A DNA stretch of 64,000 bases from Burkholderiales bacterium (GTDB lineage Bacteria; Pseudomonadota; Gammaproteobacteria; Burkholderiales; Nitrosomonadaceae). The DNA lies in the NCBI GenBank assembly GCA_024235755.1, contig JACKLV010000008.1:1-64000 (forward strand), given 5' to 3'. This document shows, piece after piece, positions 27,272 to 34,923 of the stretch (position 1 is its first letter; every line of letters begins with the position of its first letter). The position numbers and the translations under genes are program-made. Below the pieces are notes generated by a model. It was not told the DNA's origin and did no database searches. It was given only the letters and a program-made list of their open reading frames with translations.

Positions 27272-27374
27272 ATTTAAAATTTATGACAAATTAGCTTTGT
27301 TAAATAGCTTTTCTGTCTTTCAGACAACGAAAAACCATAAACTTATTACCAGATTCAAATAACACTGTTCAGTG
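27272..27374. repeat. Duplicated upstream region, copy A
   Basis: About 95 bases before the 40-aa lipoprotein gene match 27722-27826 at roughly 85-90% (shared blocks include ATTTATGAC, TTCTGTCTTTCA, ACAACGAAA and ACCAGATTCAAAT). Copy A lacks the segment with the ribosome binding site that is present in copy B. Confidence 0.8.
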
Positions 27375-27502
27375 TAGGATACAAATAAAAAACTGTTCGG
27401 TTCATATCTTAAACTTGGGAGGGTTGCAATCTGAAATGGCAGAAGGATCAGCTTCTGTACCCTGATTGGTGGGCAAAAGTGGCTGTGGTGTTAATCTTAA
27501 AT

Positions 27503-27536
27503 AAAAACGGCTCCTGATAACTGATAGGAGCCGTTT
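27503..27536 (-). terminator. Terminator of the third small lipoprotein gene
   Basis: Perfect 11-bp stem AAACGGCTCCT / AGGAGCCGTTT with a ten-base loop, followed on the minus strand by a T run. It lies 23 bp past the stop at 27559. Confidence 0.85.
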
Positions 27537-27558
27537 GATAGTTAATCAACCAATATTA

Positions 27559-27705
27559 CTACTTGCCGGCGGGAGCGCCTAGTCTTTCGCCGGATTCAGG
27601 GTCTTCATACAAGCTTGGTGGATATTGTCCCGGTTTGCCTTCCTTATCACCACAACCGAATAAAAATAGTGCCAGCAAAGCAGCTACAAATAAAGAGTAT
27701 TTCAT
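27559..27705 (-). CDS. Small lipoprotein (48 aa)
   Basis: Reads MKYSLFVAALLALFLFGCGD with lipobox LFGC (Cys18), then KEGKPGQYPPSLYEDPESGE and a Gly/Ala-rich end. A good AGGAG ribosome binding site precedes the ATG and a strong terminator follows the stop, so this copy looks functional. It is a tandem paralogue of the 40-residue gene at 27149. Such short Pro-rich lipoproteins resemble the LptM/YifL type in layout, but I do not see enough identity to name it. Confidence 0.75.
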   Translation of the reverse strand: MKYSLFVAALLALFLFGCGDKEGKPGQYPPSLYEDPESGERLGAPAGK

Positions 27706-27826
27706 ATTTAAAATCTCCTATATTTCAAAATTTATGACGAATTAGTTTTGTTAAACAGCTCTTCTGTCTTTCAAACAACGAAAGACTATAAACTTAATAC
27801 CAGATTCAAATATTACTGTCTAGTAC
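27706..27826. repeat. Duplicated upstream region, copy B
   Basis: Counterpart of 27272-27374, upstream of the 48-aa lipoprotein gene. It contains an extra 17 bases next to the ATG that include CTCCT (AGGAG on the coding strand). The pair shows a tandem duplication of about 440 bp covering gene and promoter. Confidence 0.8.
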
Positions 27827-27876
27827 CTTTTAAAAAAAGATTGTTGAAAGTTTTTTAAAACCAGCTGTGATTAAAT

Positions 27877-29037
27877 TTATGATGTTGTTTCGATAAAGCC
27901 ATTAACATACCATTGATAAAGGATTTTTCTGGATTCGTCATTTAGCTTGTTACTGGATGAATTATCCTGATGGTAAGCAAATGTGCACAATGCTTTTTTT
28001 ATTGCCGGAGTGACTGGATAACTCTCGCCGTTAAGAAAGATCTGTTTGCGGCCGGTTAACATTCGACTCTTTAAGCTAAGCCGGAAATTTTCTTTGTGAA
28101 TCGCAGAATTAAATGCATCAAACGATAATGGGCGCTTGGGTCGATTAAAAAATACATGCGCCTTGGGTTCGGTCAGATAAATACCCAGAAAGTTTTCCAC
28201 ATCTGCTGCGTTCCATTTGATTTTTTTTAAAATCTGCCGTGTTTGTTGCAGCATGTTACGATGAATTTCCCAAGGATGACCCTGATGTTTCAAATCGGGG
28301 TCGCAGTACCTACCGTCTGTTTCTAGATGATCTTGAAGGTACATCAGATACTGATCGATCAATTCCTGATGACTGGGTGCACGAAAACCGATCGAATAGG
28401 TCATGCACGCATCTACTGCGATTCCATGGTGGGCATAATTCGGTGGCAGGTATAACATATCGCCCGGTTCTAGAATCCATGATTGTTCCGCTTTGAATTG
28501 CTGTAGAATTTTTATGGGTGCGCTGGTGACGAGTTGACTATCATAATTTGCAGCGACTTCCCAGTAACGGCGGCCGGGTCCCTGCAGTAGAAAAACATCA
28601 TATGAATCATAGTGAGGTCCGATACCACCGCCAGCCGGTGCGTAGCTGACCATCAGGTCGTCCATGCGCGCGTAAGGAATAAATCCGAATTTCAACAATA
28701 AATTATTGGCAGAGGGTAACCAGTGATTGACGTCTTGCACCAACAAAGCCCATGTATTTTCAGTTGAGTTCGGGAAATCGCGGGGGCTCAAGGGACCGTG
28801 CTTTAACAGCCACTGCGCATCTTTCTGAATCACCAGGCGCGACTGTACTTCATCATTGCCGGACAATTGAATCAGTTCCTTATGTGATAACAATCCGTTA
28901 AACCCCGGCAAGGCATTGCGAACGAGTAACGGTTTCTTCTGCCAGTATTGCTGCAGAAATGTATCAGGAGTCAGATTGCCCAGAGAAATAAAGGAGGTAT
29001 TAATGATCGTCTCTCCAAAGCTGTTGCAGACGGTCAT
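27877..29037 (-). CDS. Ribosomal oxygenase, JmjC-type (RoxA/YcfD, 50S L16 arginine hydroxylase)
   Basis: 386-residue Fe(II)/2-oxoglutarate oxygenase of the cupin-like JmjC class. The iron triad starts with HYDSYDVF (His and Asp, near residue 144), and the distal His is in LYLPPNYAHHGIAVD (around 190). PAGGGIGPHYDSYDVFLLQG is the typical YcfD neighbourhood, and the start FISLGNLTPDTFLQQYWQKKPLLVRN is characteristic. A winged-helix C-terminal part follows. YcfD hydroxylates an arginine of ribosomal protein L16. The start overlaps the end of msrA by 38 bases, so the two are translationally linked. Confidence 0.9.
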   Translation of the reverse strand: MTVCNSFGETIINTSFISLGNLTPDTFLQQYWQKKPLLVRNALPGFNGLLSHKELIQLSGNDEVQSRLVIQKDAQWLLKHGPLSPRDFPNSTENTWALLVQDVNHWLPSANNLLLKFGFIPYARMDDLMVSYAPAGGGIGPHYDSYDVFLLQGPGRRYWEVAANYDSQLVTSAPIKILQQFKAEQSWILEPGDMLYLPPNYAHHGIAVDACMTYSIGFRAPSHQELIDQYLMYLQDHLETDGRYCDPDLKHQGHPWEIHRNMLQQTRQILKKIKWNAADVENFLGIYLTEPKAHVFFNRPKRPLSFDAFNSAIHKENFRLSLKSRMLTGRKQIFLNGESYPVTPAIKKALCTFAYHQDNSSSNKLNDESRKILYQWYVNGFIETTS

Positions 29038-29662
29038 CGCGTCCGCAACTGTTACGATAATAGGTATAGCGTAGCGGGTTTTTTAAATAATAATCCTGAT
29101 GATATTCTTCGGCGGCATAAAACTGTGTAGCCGGTAAAATTTCGGTCGCGATAGGTTGTTCAAAGCGGTCGCTTGCCTCCAGTGCATCTTTTGAAGCTTT
29201 AGCTATGGTCTGCTGTTCAGAGTTCAGATAAAAAATGGCGCTGCGATACTGCGGGCCGATATCGCAGAACTGTCCGTCTTCAAATACGGGATCTATGGTT
29301 GGCCAGTATGCTTCCAGCAGTTCCCCATAACTAATAATGGTGCTGTCGAATTCTATTTTGACCGCTTCCACGTGCCCGGTATTACCGGCTACAACCTGTT
29401 TATAGGTCGGGTTTACAACCGTGCCACCGATAAATCCGGATGTTGTGGAAATAACGCCGGGTACTTTGTCAAAGTCTGATTCGGTACACCAAAAGCAACC
29501 GCCTGCAAAAATTGCGACGTCCAGGTTTTCTTCAGATACGTTAGGGTAATTGGGTTTATGTGCAATACTGTTGCTGGGTTGCTGGCATGCAGTTGCCAAA
29601 AATGCGAGGATGAATGCGTAGACGGTTGTCATGCTAATAAAACGATAAAGTTCTGATCGCAT
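29000..29662 (-). CDS. msrA: Peptide-methionine (S)-S-oxide reductase, exported lipoprotein form
   Basis: Reduces the S-epimer of methionine sulfoxide in proteins. The 220-residue protein has the catalytic motif AGGCFWCTESDF (about 53-64) and GGTVVNPTYKQVVAGNTGHVEAVKIEFD (about 79-106, key GHVEAV), AIFYLNSEQQ and YHQDYY. The N-terminus forms a signal with a possible lipobox ATAC (Cys26), so this MsrA should work in the periplasm. AGGAG lies six bases before the ATG. It follows msrB by nine bases. Confidence 0.94.
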   Translation of the reverse strand: MRSELYRFISMTTVYAFILAFLATACQQPSNSIAHKPNYPNVSEENLDVAIFAGGCFWCTESDFDKVPGVISTTSGFIGGTVVNPTYKQVVAGNTGHVEAVKIEFDSTIISYGELLEAYWPTIDPVFEDGQFCDIGPQYRSAIFYLNSEQQTIAKASKDALEASDRFEQPIATEILPATQFYAAEEYHQDYYLKNPLRYTYYRNSCGRDDRLQQLWRDDH

Positions 29663-29671
29663 CTTGTGCTC

Positions 29672-30184
29672 CTATCCTCTTAATGCGGGTAACGATTCCG
29701 AATGTACGATAAATTCTAGCGCTAATCCGTTGTTGCACCAGCGCTCACCACGAGGTTTGGGACCATCATTGAAAACGTGACCCTGATGTCCGCCACAACG
29801 TGCGCAGTGGTATTCAGTCCGCGGGATGATGAGTTGAAAATCCTTTTTGGTGCCGATATGTCCGGCAATGGGCTGTGTGAAGCTGGGCCATCCGGTGGCG
29901 CTGTCATATTTATGCTGACTTTCGAACAATGGCAAATAACAGGCTGCGCAGATATAAGTTCCTTCACGATATTCATGGTTCAGTTCGCTGCTACCCGGTG
30001 GTTCGGTATGCTCTTCGAATAATATTTTGTAAGTTTCCGGCGAAATTATCTTACGCCATGCTGTATGTGGTTTTTCTAAACGCTTAATTGTGGTGGGCGA
30101 TGTTGCCAGTACCTGTGCAGTGCGATGAAAAAAAGCTAAAGGTGCGGCTATGCTCATGCCAATTAGAAAGGCTCGTCTTTTCAT
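29672..30184 (-). CDS. msrB: Peptide-methionine (R)-S-oxide reductase, exported
   Basis: Reduces the R-epimer of methionine sulfoxide. The start at 30184 is chosen because GGAGATAAT precedes it and the product begins MKRRAFLIGMSIAAPLAF, a signal with a twin-arginine look. The 170-residue protein has zinc-binding pairs CAAC (about 73) and CARC (about 122), the conserved SATGWPSFTQPI (about 90-101), CGGHQGHVFNDGP and the catalytic RWCNNGLALEF. With msrA and roxA it forms a small operon for oxidative repair and ribosome hydroxylation. Confidence 0.94.
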   Translation of the reverse strand: MKRRAFLIGMSIAAPLAFFHRTAQVLATSPTTIKRLEKPHTAWRKIISPETYKILFEEHTEPPGSSELNHEYREGTYICAACYLPLFESQHKYDSATGWPSFTQPIAGHIGTKKDFQLIIPRTEYHCARCGGHQGHVFNDGPKPRGERWCNNGLALEFIVHSESLPALRG

Positions 30185-30506
30185 ATTATCTCCATTTTTC
30201 ATTTAATGCCGGTATTCGTAAAAAACACCGTGCAAATATTTTAATTGTGATGTAAATGTGCGCTTTTATTTGTTGCATAGTGTTGGCTACACCCTGCTGA
30301 GTGCAGTAACTAAAGATTATTCACTGAAAACTAATCAAGTTCTTGCCATTGGACAAAATAAAGTGATCGGAGTTGTATTACCTATATCAACTCTGGATAT
30401 GACTACTGAACAGTGCTAATACACAATTGTAATGCATTCATACATGCAGACTTAAAGCTAAATCCTGTATCATCACGTTTTAGGATTTTTAATATTTTAT
30501 GCTTAC
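30185..30506. other. Divergent spacer msrB / accA
   Basis: 322 AT-rich bases that must hold the promoters of both operons. I see no gene and no clear operator. Confidence 0.5.
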
Positions 30507-31475
30507 ATGAAAATCACTTTTCTGGATTTTGAGCAGAGTATTGCAGAGTTTGAGGCGAAAATTGAAGAGTTGCGTTTTGCTCAGGAGGATTCCGCGCTGG
30601 ATATATCTGCTGAAATTGATCGGTTAAAGTCGAAAAGCGAAGCTTTGACCAAAAGTGTTTACGCAAAACTGACGCCTTGGCAGATTTCACAGGTAGCAAG
30701 GCATCCACAGCGTCCTTATACACTCGATTATATTGAGCATATTTTTACCGACTTTGAGGAATTGCACGGTGACCGTAATTTTGCTGATGACCATGCTATT
30801 GTCGGTGGGTTGGCACGCTTTAATGGTCAGCCGATAATGGTAATGGGTCATCAGAAAGGACGCGATACACGTGAGAAAATTCATCGGAATTTCGGTATGC
30901 CCAAGCCTGAAGGGTACCGTAAAGCGTTGCGTTTAATGCGTCTGGCTGAAAAATTTTCCATACCGCTGATAACCTTTATTGATACGCCGGGCGCCTATCC
31001 CGGTATAGATGCCGAAGAACGGGGCCAGTCTGAAGCAATCGGGAAAAACCTTTATGTTATGGCCGAACTCAATGTGCCTATTGTCAGTATCGTGATTGGT
31101 GAGGGCGGATCGGGAGGAGCACTGGCGATTGCAGTCGGTGATATGGTTTACATGCTGCAATACGCCACATATTCGGTTATATCCCCCGAAGGTTGCGCGT
31201 CAATTCTTTGGAAAAGTGCTGATAAAGCGCCTGAGGCTGCAGAAATTATGGGTATCACAGCCGAACGGCTCAAAACTGTGAATTTGATTGACGGTATTAT
31301 TGCGGAACCGATCGGGGGCGCGCACCGGAATTATCCGGCCATGATGCAGTCAGTAAAAGCTGTCATTCAGGAGTCTCTTAGAAAATTACAAGGTTATTCC
31401 GGCGACATGCTCATTGAGAAGCGTCTGGAGCGATTAATGCTGTATGGTTCATTCAAGGAGGAAAAAGTCGAATAA
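30507..31475 (+). CDS. accA: Acetyl-CoA carboxylase carboxyltransferase subunit alpha
   Basis: Transfers the carboxyl group from biotin to acetyl-CoA in fatty-acid synthesis, together with AccD. The 322-residue protein starts ITFLDFEQSIAEFEAKIEEL and contains the crotonase-fold markers LHGDRNFADDHAIVGGLARF (about 87-106), RNFGMPKPEGYRKALRLM, FIDTPGAYPGIDAEERGQSEAI (key PGAYPG) and GEGGSGGALAI. Length is typical for proteobacteria. The last 32 bases overlap tilS. Confidence 0.97.
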   Translation: MKITFLDFEQSIAEFEAKIEELRFAQEDSALDISAEIDRLKSKSEALTKSVYAKLTPWQISQVARHPQRPYTLDYIEHIFTDFEELHGDRNFADDHAIVGGLARFNGQPIMVMGHQKGRDTREKIHRNFGMPKPEGYRKALRLMRLAEKFSIPLITFIDTPGAYPGIDAEERGQSEAIGKNLYVMAELNVPIVSIVIGEGGSGGALAIAVGDMVYMLQYATYSVISPEGCASILWKSADKAPEAAEIMGITAERLKTVNLIDGIIAEPIGGAHRNYPAMMQSVKAVIQESLRKLQGYSGDMLIEKRLERLMLYGSFKEEKVE

Positions 31476-32817
31476 ACTGGATTGTCTGGTTGACGAAGTC
31501 AAAGCCGTATTACAATCGACTGTTAAGCGGGGCGATCATTTGACGGTTGGTCTGAGTGGCGGTGTTGATTCAGTCGTGCTGCTGGATATACTGTCAATCA
31601 TATCCAGAAAAATGTTGTTTACGCTGTCGGCGGCGCATGTCAATCATGGAATCAGCTCGCGCAGCGCAGATTGGAGCCATTTTTGCTGCCGGCAATGTTA
31701 TGCAAGCGGTATTCCCATCTTTGTTACATATGTGAAAGTTAAAAAAGTAACTGGTGCAAGTCTTGAAGCTGTTGCACGGGAAAAACGATATCGGGTTTTC
31801 AGTCAGTTGGCGGGAAATTATCTGGTGCTGGCCCAGCATCAGGATGACCAGGCGGAAACGCTGCTGCTGCAATTGTTTCGTGGGGCGGGTGTCAGAGGTT
31901 TGAGTGCGATGCCTGTCATGCGCAAACAGACTATTAGTAAAGCGCCGTCGATTTTAAGGCCGCTGCTTGATATTTCCCGTGCTGAGATAGAAACCTATGC
32001 GCGGCAGCGTGGTCTGACCTGGATCCATGATGGAAGCAATGATGATCGAAGCTTCAATCGTAATTTTTTGCGCCATGAAGTGCTGCCAGTCTTGGGCAGG
32101 CGCTATCCAACTTATGCCAAAACGCTACTGCGTACCAGCCAACACATGGCCGAGGCGTCCGCGTTGCTCGACGAGCTTGCCGAAGCGGACGCGCAAAGTT
32201 GCGTAACGGATGGTAATTTGTATATTCCGGCATTGCGTGAATTAAGTCAGTCACGCGCGAAAAATTTACTGCGCTACCTACTGCACAGACACCATGTTCC
32301 GTTTCCCAGTACAATCAAGCTTGATGAGATTTTAAATCAATTACGTTATGCTAAAAAAGACGCACAAGTGCAAGTGATAGTCGGTGGCGCCGAGATTCGT
32401 TGCTTTAAAGACTTTATGTATATTGTGCCTCAACAAACGAAACCGCCCGAACATTTGCAACGCAGATGGCAGGGCGAGCCGAGTGTGCAGTTAGCAGAGT
32501 TGGGGGGATTGTTGCGCTTTATATCAAAGCAAGGCCAAGGCCTGAGTGCGCACAAGTTAAAGCAAGGCCCGGTGTTTATTAAAGTGCGTGAGGGTGGAGA
32601 ACACTTTACGCCCGACTGCAAACGGCCACGACGCAGTTTAAAAAATCTGATGCAGGAAGCATCCATTCCACCGTGGCAGCGGTTTACATTACCGTTATTA
32701 TTTTGCGGTGAAAAACTGGCATGGGTGCCGGGTATTGGCACGGACTGTGAATTGCAGGCTGCGCCCGAAGAAATGGGGATTGTGCCAGAGTGGCGGGTTG
32801 GGAATTCCTTTAAGTAA
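31444..32817 (+). CDS. tilS: tRNA(Ile)-lysidine synthetase
   Basis: Makes lysidine at the wobble position of the AUA-reading tRNA-Ile. The 457-residue protein has the PP-loop LTVGLSGGVDSVVLLD (about 35-50), AHVNHGISSRS (about 64-74), LVLAQHQDDQAETLLLQLFRG (key HQDDQAET) and GLSAMP, followed by the TilS substrate domain (about 260-330) and the C-terminal domain (about 380-450). The only ATG in frame (31444) overlaps accA by 32 bases. AAGGAGG (31455-31461) lies inside this overlap and no ATG/GTG/TTG in the tilS frame follows it closely, so the true start is not fully settled. Confidence 0.93.
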   Translation: MVHSRRKKSNKLDCLVDEVKAVLQSTVKRGDHLTVGLSGGVDSVVLLDILSIISRKMLFTLSAAHVNHGISSRSADWSHFCCRQCYASGIPIFVTYVKVKKVTGASLEAVAREKRYRVFSQLAGNYLVLAQHQDDQAETLLLQLFRGAGVRGLSAMPVMRKQTISKAPSILRPLLDISRAEIETYARQRGLTWIHDGSNDDRSFNRNFLRHEVLPVLGRRYPTYAKTLLRTSQHMAEASALLDELAEADAQSCVTDGNLYIPALRELSQSRAKNLLRYLLHRHHVPFPSTIKLDEILNQLRYAKKDAQVQVIVGGAEIRCFKDFMYIVPQQTKPPEHLQRRWQGEPSVQLAELGGLLRFISKQGQGLSAHKLKQGPVFIKVREGGEHFTPDCKRPRRSLKNLMQEASIPPWQRFTLPLLFCGEKLAWVPGIGTDCELQAAPEEMGIVPEWRVGNSFK

Positions 32818-32849
32818 TTTCGATTATCGTTATCGTAGGCAATGATTAT

Positions 32850-33914
32850 ATGATTCTAGTAACGGGTGGGGCAGGTTTTATCGGATCAAACTTCATTCTG
32901 GATTGGCTGGCGCAATCAGATGAAGCGGTTATTAATCTTGACAAGTTGACATATGCAGGCAATCTACAGAATCTGGCGTCGTTATCGGGGGATAACCGGT
33001 ATCTTTTTGTGCAGGGCGATATCGGTAATCAGGAACTGGTCTCAAGGCTGCTTGCGCAGTATCAGCCCAGAGCGGTAATCAACCTGGCTGCCGAAAGCCA
33101 TGTTGACCGGTCGATTTATGGACCGGAAGCATTCATTCAGACCAATATTGTAGGGACGTTTCGATTGCTCGACGCCGTTCGCTCGTACTGGCTTGTGCTC
33201 GATGAGTCTGCAAGAAGCCATTTCCGTTTTTTGCATGTTTCAACCGATGAAGTTTTCGGTTCTTTAAAAACGGATGAACCAGCTTTTACCGAAACGCACC
33301 CTTATCAACCGAGCAGTCCGTACTCTGCCAGCAAAGCATCGAGCGATCATTTGGTTAATGCCTATTACAAAACGTATAGGTTGCCTACGTTGTTGACCAA
33401 TTGCTCCAATAATTACGGGCCTTATCAGTTTCCAGAGAAACTGATTCCGCTTATGATTGCCAACGCTCTGGCTGGTAAGCCGTTGCCAGTTTATGGCGAT
33501 GGTAAACAAATACGCGATTGGCTTTATGTTTCAGATCATTGCAGTGCGCTACGCCGCGTATTGGAAGCGGGTGTTCCCGGTGAAACCTATAACATCGGTG
33601 GTTGGAACGAAAAACCCAATATTGAAATTGTGCATACTATTTGCTCTTTATTGCAGGAGTTGATTGAATCATCTCTTTCTGATGATTATCGCAATCTGAT
33701 TACTCATGTGACCGATCGTCCGGGTCATGATACCCGTTATGCCATTGACGCTCGCAAAATTGAGCGTGAACTGAATTGGAAACCTCACGAGACATTCGAA
33801 ACCGGTATCCGCAAGACGGTGCAATGGTATTTGGATAATCAGGACTGGACTGCGAGCGTTCAGACAGGGGATTATCGGCAGTGGATTGAAAAGAATTACG
33901 CCCGTAACGTTTAG
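32850..33914 (+). CDS. rfbB: dTDP-glucose 4,6-dehydratase
   Basis: Second step of dTDP-L-rhamnose synthesis for cell-surface glycans. The 354-residue SDR enzyme has the NAD motif TGGAGFIGSNF (about 4-14), NLAAESHVDRSI (about 75-86), HVSTDEVFGSL (about 129-139), the catalytic SPYSASKASSDHLV (Tyr about 156) and TNCSNNYGPYQFPEKLIPL. rfbD follows after 3 bp. The remaining genes of the pathway (rfbA, rfbC) are not in this window. Confidence 0.96.
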   Translation: MILVTGGAGFIGSNFILDWLAQSDEAVINLDKLTYAGNLQNLASLSGDNRYLFVQGDIGNQELVSRLLAQYQPRAVINLAAESHVDRSIYGPEAFIQTNIVGTFRLLDAVRSYWLVLDESARSHFRFLHVSTDEVFGSLKTDEPAFTETHPYQPSSPYSASKASSDHLVNAYYKTYRLPTLLTNCSNNYGPYQFPEKLIPLMIANALAGKPLPVYGDGKQIRDWLYVSDHCSALRRVLEAGVPGETYNIGGWNEKPNIEIVHTICSLLQELIESSLSDDYRNLITHVTDRPGHDTRYAIDARKIERELNWKPHETFETGIRKTVQWYLDNQDWTASVQTGDYRQWIEKNYARNV

Positions 33915-33917
33915 TTT

Positions 33918-34850
33918 ATGAAGATACTGTTGTTTGGTAAAAACGGGCAAGTGGGCTGGGAACTGCAACGCAGCTTGGCACCGCTGACCGCATCGGATCG
34001 ATTGTTTATTGTTGGATCGGATAGTCCGACTTTGTGTGGTAGCCTCGCCAATCCGGAAGGAATCCGGCAAACAATTCAGACTGTCAAACCGGATATCATT
34101 ATCAATGCGGCTGCATATACCGCAGTCGATAAAGCGGAACAAGAACCAAAACTTGCGCAAACCATTAATGCTGAAGCACCTGCTGTCATGGCCGATGAGG
34201 CACGACGATTGAATGCCTGGTTAATCCACTATTCAACTGATTATGTGTTCGACGGCAGCGGAGATCAACCCCGAACGGAAACAGATTCAACGGGGCCACT
34301 GAATGTCTACGGCAGAACCAAGTTGAGTGGAGAAAATAATATTATCGAATCGGGTTGCGCGCATGTGATTCTACGCACCAGCTGGGTGTATGCCACCTAC
34401 GGTAGTAATTTTGTTAAAACCATACTTAGACTCGCCTGTGAGCGCGATCTGTTGAAGATTGTTGACGATCAACTGGGTGCCCCAACCGGTGCCGAGTTAA
34501 TCGCGGATGTGACCGCGCATATTATTCGTGCATTGCGTCAGCAGAAAAATGAAACGGCTGTCAGCGGACTATATCATTTGACTGCGCAAGGCTGTGTATC
34601 GTGGTATGGTTTCGCGCGTTTTATACTTGAACAGGCAGCCGAGACCGGTATGCCATTAAACATATTGCCCGAAAATGTGCATCCAATTTTCACTACCGAT
34701 TATCCGACGCCAGCAAAACGTCCGTTGAATTCGCGGCTTAATATAACGAAGATTCAGAAGACGTTTGACGTGTGTTTACCTGAATGGCAAATTGGCGTAT
34801 CGAGAGTGCTGGCCGAAATGTTGACCGATCCGATAACCGTCAAATGTTAA
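33918..34850 (+). CDS. rfbD: dTDP-4-dehydrorhamnose reductase
   Basis: Final step of dTDP-L-rhamnose synthesis. The 310-residue protein has ILLFGKNGQVGWELQR (about 3-18) for NADPH binding, NAAAYTAVDKAEQEP (about 60-74), HYSTDYVFDGSGD (about 103-115), the catalytic YGRTKLSGE (about 129-137) and RTSWVYATYGSNFVKT. It is coupled to rfbB. Confidence 0.95.
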   Translation: MKILLFGKNGQVGWELQRSLAPLTASDRLFIVGSDSPTLCGSLANPEGIRQTIQTVKPDIIINAAAYTAVDKAEQEPKLAQTINAEAPAVMADEARRLNAWLIHYSTDYVFDGSGDQPRTETDSTGPLNVYGRTKLSGENNIIESGCAHVILRTSWVYATYGSNFVKTILRLACERDLLKIVDDQLGAPTGAELIADVTAHIIRALRQQKNETAVSGLYHLTAQGCVSWYGFARFILEQAAETGMPLNILPENVHPIFTTDYPTPAKRPLNSRLNITKIQKTFDVCLPEWQIGVSRVLAEMLTDPITVKC

Positions 34851-34861
34851 AAAATTGTTAA

Positions 34862-34890
34862 TGTAATATAACTGTAACAATTTTGTAATA
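34862..34890 (+). promoter_or_regulatory. PhoB box with three half-sites
   Basis: TGTAATA (34862), TGTAACA (34873) and TGTAATA (34884) recur at exactly 11-bp steps, separated by four AT-rich bases. This is the layout of PhoB-binding sites (consensus CTGTCAT-A(T)-CTGTCA). It lies 34 bp before the ATG of the phosphate-type porin, which fits phosphate-starvation control. The half-sites differ from the enterobacterial consensus at C5. Confidence 0.72.
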
Positions 34891-34923
34891 ACCTTCTCTC
34901 CGGATATTTTTACTGGAGAGAAC

